Shown here piece after piece: positions 42,368 through 50,846 of a stretch of DNA of 64,000 bases. The notes below the pieces were generated by a model that did no database searches, was not told the DNA's origin, and saw only the letters and a list, made by a program, of their open reading frames with translations. Numbering within the stretch: position 1 is the stretch's first letter; each line of letters opens with the position of its first letter. Position numbers and translations under genes: made by a program. The DNA comes from an uncultured Coriobacteriales bacterium (GTDB lineage: Bacteria > Actinomycetota > Coriobacteriia > Coriobacteriales > UMGS124): contig CAKUAI010000009.1 in the NCBI GenBank assembly GCA_934636245.1, positions 1 to 64,000 of the forward strand, given 5' to 3'.

Positions 42368-42402
42368 AAAGCCCGCAACGCGTATGCGCTGCGGGCTTTT
42401 TT
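42368..42402 (+). terminator. Rho-independent terminator after tRNA-Glu
   Basis: AAGCCCGCA at 42369-42377 pairs with TGCGGGCTT at 42390-42398, followed by a T-run. Confidence 0.92.
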
Positions 42403-42549
42403 CGTTTGTGCCTGCTTCAGGGATGCCCTTGTTGTGCGATGTGGGCGCCCAGCCCTCGTGAGTCGCTCGCTTTGAGGGATGATGATGCAAACGTCTGCGT
42501 GCGGGGTGGGCCTGTCGTCTGCCCCGTGCTGTGCGAAAGGGGTATGACC

Positions 42550-43398
42550 ATGATTACGTCAATGTCGCGCCGCGAGATGCTTGCCGGCGGCCTGATGGCC
42601 CTTGCTTGCGCGGGTACCGCGTCGGCCTTTGCCGACGAGGCCGAGTCTGAATCACTCGCCGACACGGTCTCCAAGCTTGTCGCCTGCCCGGTGAACCTCA
42701 CGGAAGACCAGCTCGACGACGCCGTTGCCGCCTACACCTACGATGGCAAGACCACCGAGATCACCGCGCGTATGGTCATCGAGGACGCCACGAACATCGA
42801 GCAGCGCAAGAACGACGACGGCACCTACTCCACTCCCAGCACCGAGGACATCCTTACCTATGTGCGCAACGAGATTCTGCGTGCCCTTGTGCAGGCCAAC
42901 TGCATCGAAGTGAGCGACGACGAGGTTTCTGCCTACATGCAGAACACCTTGGGAGCCCAGGACTTCGCCACGGTGGCCAACTACTACGGTCTCGATGAGG
43001 AAAAGGCCAAGACCATCATCACCGAGGGCGCCGCAGTGGCCAAGCTGCGCGACACGGTGAGCGGCTCGATCGGTTCGTCTCCCCAGGCGCCTGAGTCTCC
43101 TGCCGACGGCGACAACTCCGCCGCCAATGCCGACTATGCCGCCTACATCGAGGAGCTTGCCGGCAGCGATTGGGACGCCGAGAACAAGACGTGGGCCGAG
43201 GGCAGCCCCTATGCAAGCGCCCTTGAGGCCTACGACTTCAATGGCGAGCTGGCAAACTACCAGATGGCCTTTGCGGCATATAGCGTTGCCTCCCAGCTGT
43301 ACGGCCAAGCTTCCTCTGCCCAGTACAGTGCCTGGCAGTCCTACACCAACGAGTATTTCGGCACGGCGACCCTTACCGTCCTTTCGCTCAAGGCGTAG
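42550..43398 (+). CDS. Tat-exported SurA-N-like protein, unknown function
   Basis: This 282-residue protein is a paralogue of the membrane-anchored protein at 26437. It begins with a twin-arginine signal (MSRREMLAGGLMALACAG, cleavage near SAFA). The mature part reads AAYTYDGKTTEITARMVIE, EDILTYVRNEILRALVQANCI, SDDEVSAYMQNTLGAQDF, then AKLRDTVSGSI, and ends with a region matching the paralogue in length and hydropathy. I do not recognise a named family; the SxDEVxxYM helix suggests a SurA/trigger-factor-like chaperone N-domain. ATG at 42550 sits 7 nt after AAAGGGG; ATGs at 42544 and 42562 are alternatives. It stands alone between the tRNA terminator and rplM. Confidence 0.65.
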   Translation: MITSMSRREMLAGGLMALACAGTASAFADEAESESLADTVSKLVACPVNLTEDQLDDAVAAYTYDGKTTEITARMVIEDATNIEQRKNDDGTYSTPSTEDILTYVRNEILRALVQANCIEVSDDEVSAYMQNTLGAQDFATVANYYGLDEEKAKTIITEGAAVAKLRDTVSGSIGSSPQAPESPADGDNSAANADYAAYIEELAGSDWDAENKTWAEGSPYASALEAYDFNGELANYQMAFAAYSVASQLYGQASSAQYSAWQSYTNEYFGTATLTVLSLKA

Positions 43399-43471
43399 TC
43401 GGCCTCAAGGTTTCCTGTCCTGTGATTTGTGGAGTAAGAGTAGGAAAGCCCCGCGCGAGGGTCATTTCGCA

Positions 43472-43543
43472 TTGACACTCAGGAGCCTTCCTCATAGACT
43501 TTTTTAGTTCACTTTCGCAGAGCCCCGTGAAACCTCTGTTTCA
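43472..43543 (+). promoter_or_regulatory. rplM-rpsI promoter and leader hairpin
   Basis: TTGACA at 43472-43477 and TAGACT at 43495-43500 with 17 bp between is a near-consensus housekeeping promoter. The leader forms a hairpin TGAAAC-CTCT-GTTTCA at 43528-43543. L13 operon leaders are regulated in other bacteria; a role here is inferred. Confidence 0.65.
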
Positions 43544-43583
43544 GTGACAAATCCTATGCGAGTATGAGTTGGAGGAGTTTTAC

Positions 43584-44036
43584 GTGAAGACCACGTACTA
43601 CGCCAAGCCCGGTGAAGTCGAGCGCGAGTGGCTGCTCATTGACGCTGCCGAGGGCAAGAATGGCGGCATGATTCTCGGTCGTCTGGCCGCCCAGGTTGCT
43701 GCTATCCTGCGCGGCAAGCACAAGCCGACCTTTACCCCCCATGTCGACACGGGTGACTTCGTTGTCATCGTCAACGCCGACAAGGTGCGCCTCTCCGGCA
43801 ACAAGGAAGAGGAGAAGGTCTGGTACCGTTACACCGGTTACATCGGTGGCCTCAAGAAGGAGACCTGGAAGGAGGCCATGGAGAAGCACCCCGAGCGCAT
43901 CGTTGAGCGCGCTGTCAAGGGCATGCTCCCCCACAACTCCCTCGGCCGCAAGCAGTTCACCAAGCTCAAGGTGTACGCTGGCCCCGAGCATCCCCACCAG
44001 GCCCAGAATCCTCGCAAGATTTCCGTGGAGGCGTAA
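43584..44036 (+). CDS. rplM: Ribosomal protein uL13
   Basis: This 150-residue large-subunit protein starts at GTG 43584 (MKTTYYAKPGEVEREWLLID), directly after GGAGGAG with 6-nt spacing; an upstream TTG at 43569 overlaps that ribosome-binding site and is rejected. LGRLAAQVAAILRGKHKPTF, KVRLSGNKEEEKVWYRYTGY and AVKGMLPHNSLGRKQFTKLKVY fit the family. It is followed by rpsI after 3 bp. Confidence 0.97.
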   Translation: MKTTYYAKPGEVEREWLLIDAAEGKNGGMILGRLAAQVAAILRGKHKPTFTPHVDTGDFVVIVNADKVRLSGNKEEEKVWYRYTGYIGGLKKETWKEAMEKHPERIVERAVKGMLPHNSLGRKQFTKLKVYAGPEHPHQAQNPRKISVEA

Positions 44037-44039
44037 CCG

Positions 44040-44432
44040 ATGAGCAACGAAGCCATTTACTGGGGCACCGGCCGTCGTAAGAACGCCGTCGCCCGTGTTC
44101 ACATCGTTCCCGGCACCGGCAAGGTCACCGTCAACAAGCGCGACGCTGTCGAGTACTTCGGCCGTCAGCAGCTCGTTGACATGGCCCTGATGCCCCTCAA
44201 GGTCACCGAGACCGAGGGCCACTTCGACGTCATCGCCCTGTGCGACGGCGGCGGCATCTCCGGTCAGGCCGGCGCTCTGCGTCTGGGCATTGCCCGCGCC
44301 CTTCTCGAGGCTGGCGACTATCGTCCCGTCCTCAAGAAGGCTGGCTACCTCACCCGCGACGCCCGCGTGGTCGAGCGTAAGAAGTACGGCCTCAAGAAGG
44401 CTCGTAAGCGCCCGCAGTTCTCTAAGCGCTAA
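44040..44432 (+). CDS. rpsI: Ribosomal protein uS9
   Basis: This 130-residue small-subunit protein has YWGTGRRKNAVARVHIVPGT, VTVNKRDAVEYFGR, GGGISGQAGALRLGIARAL and the basic C-terminus ending RPQFSKR that reaches the decoding site. The universal rplM-rpsI pairing is kept. A terminator lies 28 bp after the stop. Confidence 0.97.
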   Translation: MSNEAIYWGTGRRKNAVARVHIVPGTGKVTVNKRDAVEYFGRQQLVDMALMPLKVTETEGHFDVIALCDGGGISGQAGALRLGIARALLEAGDYRPVLKKAGYLTRDARVVERKKYGLKKARKRPQFSKR

Positions 44433-44459
44433 GTTTTACCTCCAGCTTTTGTTTACAAG

Positions 44460-44491
44460 AGGAGCCTCACCTTGTGTGGGGCTCCTTTTTT
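44460..44491 (+). terminator. Rho-independent terminator after rpsI
   Basis: AGGAGCC at 44460-44466 pairs with GGCTCCT at 44480-44486, followed by TTTTT. Confidence 0.88.
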
Positions 44492-44564
44492 GTTTCCTGC
44501 TCGGGTCGTCCACGTCGAAGTGGCGTGTACTCGCCCCATAGTCGGTGGGCGGTTTGCGTTGGGC

Positions 44565-44573
44565 TGATACAAT
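44565..44573 (+). promoter_or_regulatory. glmS promoter (extended -10)
   Basis: TGATACAAT at 44565-44573 is an extended -10 element 69 bp before glmS. No -35 is obvious. No glmS ribozyme fold could be seen in the 69-bp leader, which is too short for one. Confidence 0.4.
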
Positions 44574-44642
44574 CAATCAGTTATGGCGTCTGTTTCGCCA
44601 TCCTGTTTGTATGCAACGCGCACGCTCTAAAGGAGGTGCCCC

Positions 44643-46472
44643 ATGTGCGGCATTGTCGGATATGTAGGCCATGATCAGGCTCAACCGTTTCTTCTCCAGG
44701 GTCTCGAGGCACTTGAGTATCGCGGGTACGACTCGGCGGGTTTGGCCGTCGTCTCGCAAGACAAGGTTCTTCGCAGCATTCGCCGCAAGGGCCGCGTAAA
44801 GGTGCTTGAGGAGGCCGCCCAAGCAGATCCCATGCCGGGCTGCACCGGCATCGCCCATACGCGTTGGGCCACGCACGGTATTCCGTCTGAGCGCAACGCC
44901 CATCCCTTCCGTGACTGCTCGGGCAACTTTGCCGTCGTGCACAACGGCATCATTGAAAACCATGCCCAGCTGCGCGAGCGTCTCGTGAGCGAGGGCCATT
45001 GCTTTACGAGCGACACCGACACCGAGGTGGTCGTCCACCTCGTCGAGGCGGCCTACAAGGGCGACCTTATGGCTGCCGTGCAGCAGGCAGTCTCGCAGGT
45101 CGAGGGTGCCTACGCCCTCGCCGTCGTATGCGCCGAGCTTCCAGGTGAGGTCGTCGTTGCACGCAAGGGATCTCCTTTGGTGCTTGCGAGCACGGAAGGC
45201 TGCTGTGCGTGCGCTTCAGACCTCACGGTGCTCCTTGGTATGACACATGACATGATCATGCTGGCAGACGGCCAGGTCGGCCGCATGCGTGCCGACGGCA
45301 CTATCGAGCTTGTCGATGCCCAGGGAGCCCCTGTCGCCCCTGAGGTTCTCCATGTCGATTGGGACGCCTCCTCGGCGAGCCTGGGCGGTTGGCCCGACTT
45401 CATGGCCAAGGAGATCTCCGAGCAGCCCCAGGCCATCGAGCGCCTGCTCGAGGGCAGGCTTACGCCGCAGGGCGTCACGCTTGACGAGCTTGACATCACC
45501 GACGAGGAGCTTGCCGGTCTCGACCAGGTCTACATCGTTGCCTGCGGTACCTCGTACCATGCGGGCCTGTACGCCAAGCGCCTCATCGAGTCGTGGGCGC
45601 GCCTGCGCGTCGAGGTTGATGTGGCAAGCGAGTTCAACTACCGCGACGTGCTCGTCAACGAGCGCACCCTGTGCATCGTTATCACGCAGTCGGGCGAGAC
45701 GGCCGACACGCTCATGGCGGCGCGCAAGATGAAGGCCGCCGGTGCCAAGGTGCTTGCGGTGACCAACGTTTTGGGCTCCACCGCTGCCCGCGAGGCCGAC
45801 GCCACTATCTACCTGCAGGCGGGCCCCGAGGTTTCCGTTGCCTCCACCAAGGCCTACACCGCCCAGCTCGTGGCCATGGCGCTTGTGGCGCTCTTCCTCG
45901 CCCAGGCGCGCGGCAACCTCACGGGCCGCGACTTCGGCGAGCGTGCGGCAGCCTTGCGAGCCATCCCTGGGCAGCTGCGTGCGATGCTCGACCGCAAGCA
46001 CCAGGCAAATGTGTGTGCCGGCGCCTTTGAGAACGCTGCAAGTGCGCTTTTCCTGGGCCGCGGCTTCAATGCTGCAAGCGCCGAGGAAGGCGCCCTCAAG
46101 CTCAAGGAGGTCAGCTACCTGCATGCCGAGGCCTATGCGGCCGGCGAGATGAAGCATGGCCCCATCGCCCTGCTTGAACCCGGCTTCCCCGTGCTTGTCG
46201 TGGTGCCCGACGATTCGGTGCGCGCCAAGACCGTTTCCAACATCGCCGAAATCAAGGCGCGCGGGGCCACGGTGTGCGCTGTCGCAACCGAGGGCGACGA
46301 CGAGGTCGCTGCCCTTGCCGACCGCATGATGTGGGTCCCGCCCGCACCCGAGTGGGCTTATCCGGTGAGCGTTGCCGTGGCATTGCAGCAGCTTGCCCGC
46401 GAGGTCGCCCTTGCGCGCGGCTGCGACATCGACAAACCGCGCAACCTTGCCAAGTCCGTGACGACTGAGTAG
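44643..46472 (+). CDS. glmS: Glucosamine-6-phosphate synthase (isomerising)
   Basis: This 609-residue enzyme makes glucosamine-6-phosphate from fructose-6-phosphate and glutamine for cell-wall sugars. The N-terminal glutaminase starts with the catalytic Cys (MCGIVGYVG, RGYDSAG, GIAHTRWATHG). Two SIS isomerase domains follow: VACGTSYHAGLYAKRLIE and ITQSGETADTLMAAR, then LFLGRGFNAASAEEGALKLKE and SYLHAEAYAAGEMKHGPIAL. The C-terminus ends DKPRNLAKSVTTE, as in all family members. AAAGGAGGTG precedes the start. Confidence 0.97.
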   Translation: MCGIVGYVGHDQAQPFLLQGLEALEYRGYDSAGLAVVSQDKVLRSIRRKGRVKVLEEAAQADPMPGCTGIAHTRWATHGIPSERNAHPFRDCSGNFAVVHNGIIENHAQLRERLVSEGHCFTSDTDTEVVVHLVEAAYKGDLMAAVQQAVSQVEGAYALAVVCAELPGEVVVARKGSPLVLASTEGCCACASDLTVLLGMTHDMIMLADGQVGRMRADGTIELVDAQGAPVAPEVLHVDWDASSASLGGWPDFMAKEISEQPQAIERLLEGRLTPQGVTLDELDITDEELAGLDQVYIVACGTSYHAGLYAKRLIESWARLRVEVDVASEFNYRDVLVNERTLCIVITQSGETADTLMAARKMKAAGAKVLAVTNVLGSTAAREADATIYLQAGPEVSVASTKAYTAQLVAMALVALFLAQARGNLTGRDFGERAAALRAIPGQLRAMLDRKHQANVCAGAFENAASALFLGRGFNAASAEEGALKLKEVSYLHAEAYAAGEMKHGPIALLEPGFPVLVVVPDDSVRAKTVSNIAEIKARGATVCAVATEGDDEVAALADRMMWVPPAPEWAYPVSVAVALQQLAREVALARGCDIDKPRNLAKSVTTE

Positions 46473-46482
46473 AGGAGTGTAC

Positions 46483-46962
46483 GTGGCAGGCATCGGCGTC
46501 GACATCGTCGAGATAGACCGCATCAAACAGATCCTTCAACGCACGCCTCGTTTTGAGGAGCGCGTCTTTACCCCGAAGGAACGCGAGTGGGCGACCAAAC
46601 GCCGTGATCCGTTCGTGACCTATGCGGGTTTCTTCGCTGCCCGCGAGGCGGTGCTCAAGGCGCTCGGCACCGGCTTTGGTTCGGGCGTGGGCTTTGCCGA
46701 CGTGTGGGTCGACCACGACTCCAAGGGCCGCCCCGTGGCGCGCCTGGAGGGCGGTGCCAAGGAAGCGGCCGCCAGCCAGGGTATAAGCGAGGTCTTCCTT
46801 TCCATCTCCCACACCGGCGGGCTTGCAATTGCCAACGCCCTCGCGGCCGACGAGGAGTCCCAACCGCCCCGCCCCCGCGATGTGAAAGACGAGAAAGCGC
46901 AGATAGCGCAGCAGTTCAAGCAGGTTCGTTCACTTTTGGACGAGCTCGACACACAAGAATGA
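46483..46962 (+). CDS. acpS: Holo-[acyl-carrier-protein] synthase
   Basis: This 159-residue enzyme moves phosphopantetheine from CoA to ACP. It has GIGVDIVEIDRIKQIL with the metal-binding Asp, FTPKEREWA, FAAREAVLKALGTGF and FLSISHTGGLAIANAL. The GTG at 46483 lies 5 nt after GAGGAG and gives MAGIGVDI; the GTG at 46477 is too close. Family members end near residue 125; here about 34 more charged residues follow, possibly helical. It is 10 bp before the NAD(P)HX repair gene, a common pairing. Confidence 0.93.
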   Translation: MAGIGVDIVEIDRIKQILQRTPRFEERVFTPKEREWATKRRDPFVTYAGFFAAREAVLKALGTGFGSGVGFADVWVDHDSKGRPVARLEGGAKEAAASQGISEVFLSISHTGGLAIANALAADEESQPPRPRDVKDEKAQIAQQFKQVRSLLDELDTQE

Positions 46963-46972
46963 GAGTGATGCA

Positions 46973-49537
46973 ATGCAGCCGGTTCTGAACGTGCGCGATG
47001 TACCCGGGCTCGAGGCCGCCATTGAGCAGCGCGGCGTCGATGCTGCCGAGCTCATGCGCCGAGCGGGCACGGTCGTTGCCCAGCAGGCCATGCGCGAGGT
47101 CGACCAGGGCGCCGTTGTTGTGCTCTGCGGCCCAGGCAACAACGGCGGCGACGGCTGGGTGGCGGCTGACTACCTGGCCGGACACGGTCTCGAGGTCAAC
47201 GTCGTCACTGCCGCCGAGCCCTCGCTCATCCGCAGCGCCGCGGCGCACCAGGCAGCCCAGCGCGCCTGCACCGTCGGCATCCCCGTCCATGTGGCACCCG
47301 ACTACGAGGAGCTCGCGGCCCTGCTGGTAGAGGCCGACGTCGTTATCGACGCAGTGTTCGGCACGGGTTTCAAGGGCGTGATGTCCGAGCCGTTCGACAT
47401 GTGGGTCGAGGTCGTCGACGACTATTTCGAGGGCATGGTGCTCTCGGTCGACGTTCCCAGCGGCATCAACGCCGCGACGGGCGAGGCGGAAGGCCCCTTC
47501 TTCCAGGCTGACACAACGCTTACCATGTTCGCCCTCAAGCCCGGTCTCATCGCCGGCCTCGGCAAGCAGGCATCCGGTCAGCTTGTGGTGGCGAGCCTTG
47601 TGGGCGACGACGAGGGTTCCGAGGAGCTTGCCGACACCGCGAGCGCCTACCTGCTTGGTGAGGCCGACTACCTCGACGCCCTGCCGGAGCGTGACGAGTT
47701 TGCCGACAAGTACGGCCACGGCCGCGTCCTTGTCGTGGCGGGCTCGACGCGGTTCCCCGGCGCGGCCATCATGGCGGCCAAGGCCGCGGCTCGCAGCGGC
47801 GCCGGTTACGTGACGCTTGCCGTTCCCGCGCCCGTGGTGCCCATTGCGCAGGCGCATCTCCTCAGCATCCCCGTGGTAGGTCTGCCTGCCGCGCAAGACG
47901 GCACGTTTGAGGCTGCGGCGGCACAGGAGCTGGCGAGCCTTGCTGCCAAGGCTGACTGCGTTCTCGCAGGTCCCGGCATGGGCACCTCGTTTGGTGCCGG
48001 CGAGGTCGTGCGCGCCCTCATCGCATCGTCGACTCCCCTCGTGCTCGACGCTGACGCGCTCAACGTCGCTGCCAGCATCTGCCTGGGCAACGCCGACGTG
48101 CATCCCAACGCCCTTCGCCGTGAGGCCCCGCTCGTGCTCACGCCCCATGCCCGCGAGCTGGCGCGCCTGCTCGGCAAGGAGACGGGCTCCATCTGCTGCC
48201 TGACCGACCTGATGGATGCCGCCCAAAGCCTTGCCTGGGCGGTGGGCTCGTCCAACTTTGCTGTCGTTGCAAAGGCCGCCACGAGCTGTGTGTCGTGCAT
48301 TGAGACCACGCTTGTGCCCAAGGCCGGCCCCTCGGCCCTGGGCACCGCAGGTACGGGCGACGTGCTCGCCGGCATCGTGGCCGGCCTTCTTTCCCAGCAG
48401 GTGAGCGACCTCGGCGCTGACGAGGTTGGTTCGGCCGACCTGGCGCTCATGCTCGCGGCGGCCCTGCGCATCCAGGCGCGTGCGGCCGATGCGGCCGTGA
48501 AGCGCGTGGGCACCCGCGGCGTCATCGCGACTGACCTCATCGACCTCGTGGGCGTGGCGTTCGACGACGTGTACGCCCACGCGGCGCTTGCGGCCAACGC
48601 CGACCCTGCGGCTGGCGACGACGAGCTTGACGACGAGCCGAAGCTTGCGCTCGCCCCCGAGGTGACCGACTCGATCACCGCCGAGGCCGCCGTGCGCAAG
48701 CCTGTGGTTCCCGGCGAGGTGCACGCCTACGAGGGCGACCTCGACGAGCCCGAGCTTGAGGACGCTGACGAGGACGCCTCCGAGCAGGAGGATTCCGAGG
48801 GCACCGAGGACGTCGAGGACGCCTCCGAGCAGGACGGCGAGGCAGGCGAGCCCGAGCCCGACGAGAAGCCCGTCGTCTGCGAGACGGTCGAGGAAAGCGA
48901 CGCCCCCACAGCCAGCGCGCCCAAGGCGGCGAAGCTTTCGGCGGGCATCCCGTCGTTCCTTGCTGCCATCGGCGCCGCCGTTGCCCCCAAGCGCAGCGCT
49001 GCCCCCGCCCAGGCCGTCGAGGTGCCGTCTTCGTCCAAGCCCGATGTTCCCGCTGCTCCCAAGGCGGCTCAGACAGGCGCCGTCCCGGCCTTCCTCGCCA
49101 ATGTCGAGAGGGCAAAGGCCGATGAGGGGAGCGACAAGGAAGCGCGTGCAAACGACGCGGCCCCCGCTGCTGAAGCAGGCGCCGTCGAGCAGGAAGCCCC
49201 GGAGGCTCCCGCAGGCGTCCCCGCTTTCCTGAGCCAAGTGGCGCCTTCCTTGCAGTCCAAGCCCGCACCTGCGTCGGCATGCGCCACCACGATCATGCCT
49301 GCGCTCACGTTGGAAGACATCGCCCGTGCCACGGCGCAGGCGGCCGCTGAGCGTGAGTCCGAGCAGTCCGCCTCTGATGTTTCCTCCGAGCACCTGAGCC
49401 CCGATGTCAGGCAGCGTCAGGAAAGCCGGACGCGTCTGGAGGAGTTTCACGAGCGCGCCACGATGCGCGCCGGCGAAGACGAGGTGACGCCCGTGCAGGA
49501 GCGTCCTCGTGCCCATCGCGTTCGCCGCAAGAAGTAA
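46973..49537 (+). CDS. nnr: Bifunctional NAD(P)HX epimerase/dehydratase with long disordered tail
   Basis: This 854-residue protein repairs hydrated NAD(P)H. Residues about 1-220 are the epimerase (VVVLCGPGNNGGDGWVAADY, VLSVDVPSGINAATGEAEG). Residues about 240-530 are the ADP- or ATP-dependent dehydratase (VLVVAGSTRFPGAAIMAAKA, CVLAGPGMGTSFGAGEVVRA, LVLDADALN, LVLTPHARELARLLG, GTAGTGDVLAGIVAGLL). The remaining 320 or so residues are acidic at first, then Ala/Pro/Lys-rich and low in complexity. They carry three similar motifs: AGIPSFLAAI, GAVPAFLANV and AGVPAFLSQV. That tail is not part of the enzyme family. The gene is followed by alr. Confidence 0.92.
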   Translation: MQPVLNVRDVPGLEAAIEQRGVDAAELMRRAGTVVAQQAMREVDQGAVVVLCGPGNNGGDGWVAADYLAGHGLEVNVVTAAEPSLIRSAAAHQAAQRACTVGIPVHVAPDYEELAALLVEADVVIDAVFGTGFKGVMSEPFDMWVEVVDDYFEGMVLSVDVPSGINAATGEAEGPFFQADTTLTMFALKPGLIAGLGKQASGQLVVASLVGDDEGSEELADTASAYLLGEADYLDALPERDEFADKYGHGRVLVVAGSTRFPGAAIMAAKAAARSGAGYVTLAVPAPVVPIAQAHLLSIPVVGLPAAQDGTFEAAAAQELASLAAKADCVLAGPGMGTSFGAGEVVRALIASSTPLVLDADALNVAASICLGNADVHPNALRREAPLVLTPHARELARLLGKETGSICCLTDLMDAAQSLAWAVGSSNFAVVAKAATSCVSCIETTLVPKAGPSALGTAGTGDVLAGIVAGLLSQQVSDLGADEVGSADLALMLAAALRIQARAADAAVKRVGTRGVIATDLIDLVGVAFDDVYAHAALAANADPAAGDDELDDEPKLALAPEVTDSITAEAAVRKPVVPGEVHAYEGDLDEPELEDADEDASEQEDSEGTEDVEDASEQDGEAGEPEPDEKPVVCETVEESDAPTASAPKAAKLSAGIPSFLAAIGAAVAPKRSAAPAQAVEVPSSSKPDVPAAPKAAQTGAVPAFLANVERAKADEGSDKEARANDAAPAAEAGAVEQEAPEAPAGVPAFLSQVAPSLQSKPAPASACATTIMPALTLEDIARATAQAAAERESEQSASDVSSEHLSPDVRQRQESRTRLEEFHERATMRAGEDEVTPVQERPRAHRVRRKK

Positions 49538-49616
49538 CGACCGCGCGCTATACTGTCCGATTTGCAGCTTTGCATTCGCGCGCACGCCAACGACGACGCG
49601 CCAGTGAGGAGGAACC

Positions 49617-50783
49617 GTGTTGCTAAATGAGCGCCTGCTTCCGCAGGACCGTTGGGCTTGGGTCGAGGTCGACCTGGAGGCCATCAAGAAGAACGCCCGC
49701 GCGTGGAAGTCGTTCACGCAGCCTCCCACGCGCTTCTGTGCGGTCGTGAAGGCCAACGCCTATGGTCACGGTTCCGTGCGCGTCGCCCAGGCGCTGCGCA
49801 GCGTGGGCGTCGACATGTTCGCCGTCGCCACGGTTGCCGAAGGCGTGCGCCTGCGCGAGGGCGGCATCACCGAGCCCATCATCATGCTGGCCCAGCCCCC
49901 GATCTCCTCGGTGGGCACCCTTGTCGAGCACCGCATCATGCCTGCCGTTTATGACCTCGAGTTTTTGGGCAGGCTCTCCGAAGAGGCCCTTGCCCAGGGC
50001 ACGAAGGCCCGCTATCACCTCGCCATCGACACAGGCATGGACCGCATCGGTGTCGCGCCTGACTGCGCGGCCGAGTTCATGCGCATGGCCGACAAGCTGC
50101 TCGGCGTCGAGGTCGACGGCACGTTCACGCACTTTGCCACGGCCGACCGCATCACCGACTGGGACTTCACCGTCCAGGCGCGACGCTTCCAGGACGCGGT
50201 GGCATCCATCCGCGCCGCAGAGATTGACCCGGGCATCGTGCACTGCGCAAACACGCCCACCACGGTGCTGCATCCTGAGTACCATTTCGACATGGTGCGC
50301 GTGGGCGTGGGCCTCTACGGCCTGCACCCGGCCGACACCACGCGTGACAAGCTCGAGCTCACCCAGGCCATGAGCGTGCGCGCCCGCGTGACCCGCGCCG
50401 TGCAGCCCAACGTGGGGGAGGGCGTGGGCTACGGCATGACGTACCGCATCGCCCATGAGGGCACGCAGGTCTGCACCATCCCGCTGGGCTACGCCGACGG
50501 CCTGTCGCGTGTGTACAGCAACAACCTCTCGGTGCTCTGCCAGGGTCGTCGCCTGCGCCAGGTGGGCAACATCTGCATGGACCAGTGCATGTTCGAGGTC
50601 CCGCCCGAGCTTGCGGCGGGTGCCGACGGTTTCAAGCCCGTTGAGGAGGGCGACGTCGTGACCTTGGTGGGTGCCGACGGCGACGAGTTCGTGAGCATCG
50701 AGGAGCTTGCCGAGAAGATGGGCACCATCAACTACGAGGTTGCCTGTCTTTTCGACATCCGTCTGCCCAAGGTGTACGTCTAG
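49617..50783 (+). CDS. alr: Alanine racemase
   Basis: This 388-residue PLP enzyme makes D-alanine for peptidoglycan. The PLP lysine is in CAVVKANAYGHGSVRVAQAL near residue 44. DTGMDRIGVAP, HFATADR, VRVGVGLYGL and IPLGYADGLSR with QVGNICMDQCMFEV (second active-site Tyr region GYGMTYR) complete the family pattern. The start is GTG 49617 or TTG 49620, both right after AGGAGG. It is in a run of wall and maintenance genes. Confidence 0.95.
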   Translation: MLLNERLLPQDRWAWVEVDLEAIKKNARAWKSFTQPPTRFCAVVKANAYGHGSVRVAQALRSVGVDMFAVATVAEGVRLREGGITEPIIMLAQPPISSVGTLVEHRIMPAVYDLEFLGRLSEEALAQGTKARYHLAIDTGMDRIGVAPDCAAEFMRMADKLLGVEVDGTFTHFATADRITDWDFTVQARRFQDAVASIRAAEIDPGIVHCANTPTTVLHPEYHFDMVRVGVGLYGLHPADTTRDKLELTQAMSVRARVTRAVQPNVGEGVGYGMTYRIAHEGTQVCTIPLGYADGLSRVYSNNLSVLCQGRRLRQVGNICMDQCMFEVPPELAAGADGFKPVEEGDVVTLVGADGDEFVSIEELAEKMGTINYEVACLFDIRLPKVYV

Positions 50784-50846
50784 CGTTCCCAGGGCCGTCG
50801 CAGCGGCGGCCCTTGGGCACCTGAACAGGGAAAAGGTCGTGCAGCC

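Noticed and set aside
44574..44642. Possible glmS ribozyme in the glmS leader
   Set aside because: Only 69 nt separate the -10 element from the start codon, and no double-pseudoknot core sequence was seen.
46916..49756. Long minus-strand open frame opposite the NAD(P)HX repair gene
   Set aside because: Shadow frame with Arg/Gly/His-rich low-complexity sequence and no motif; the plus strand has clear enzyme domains.
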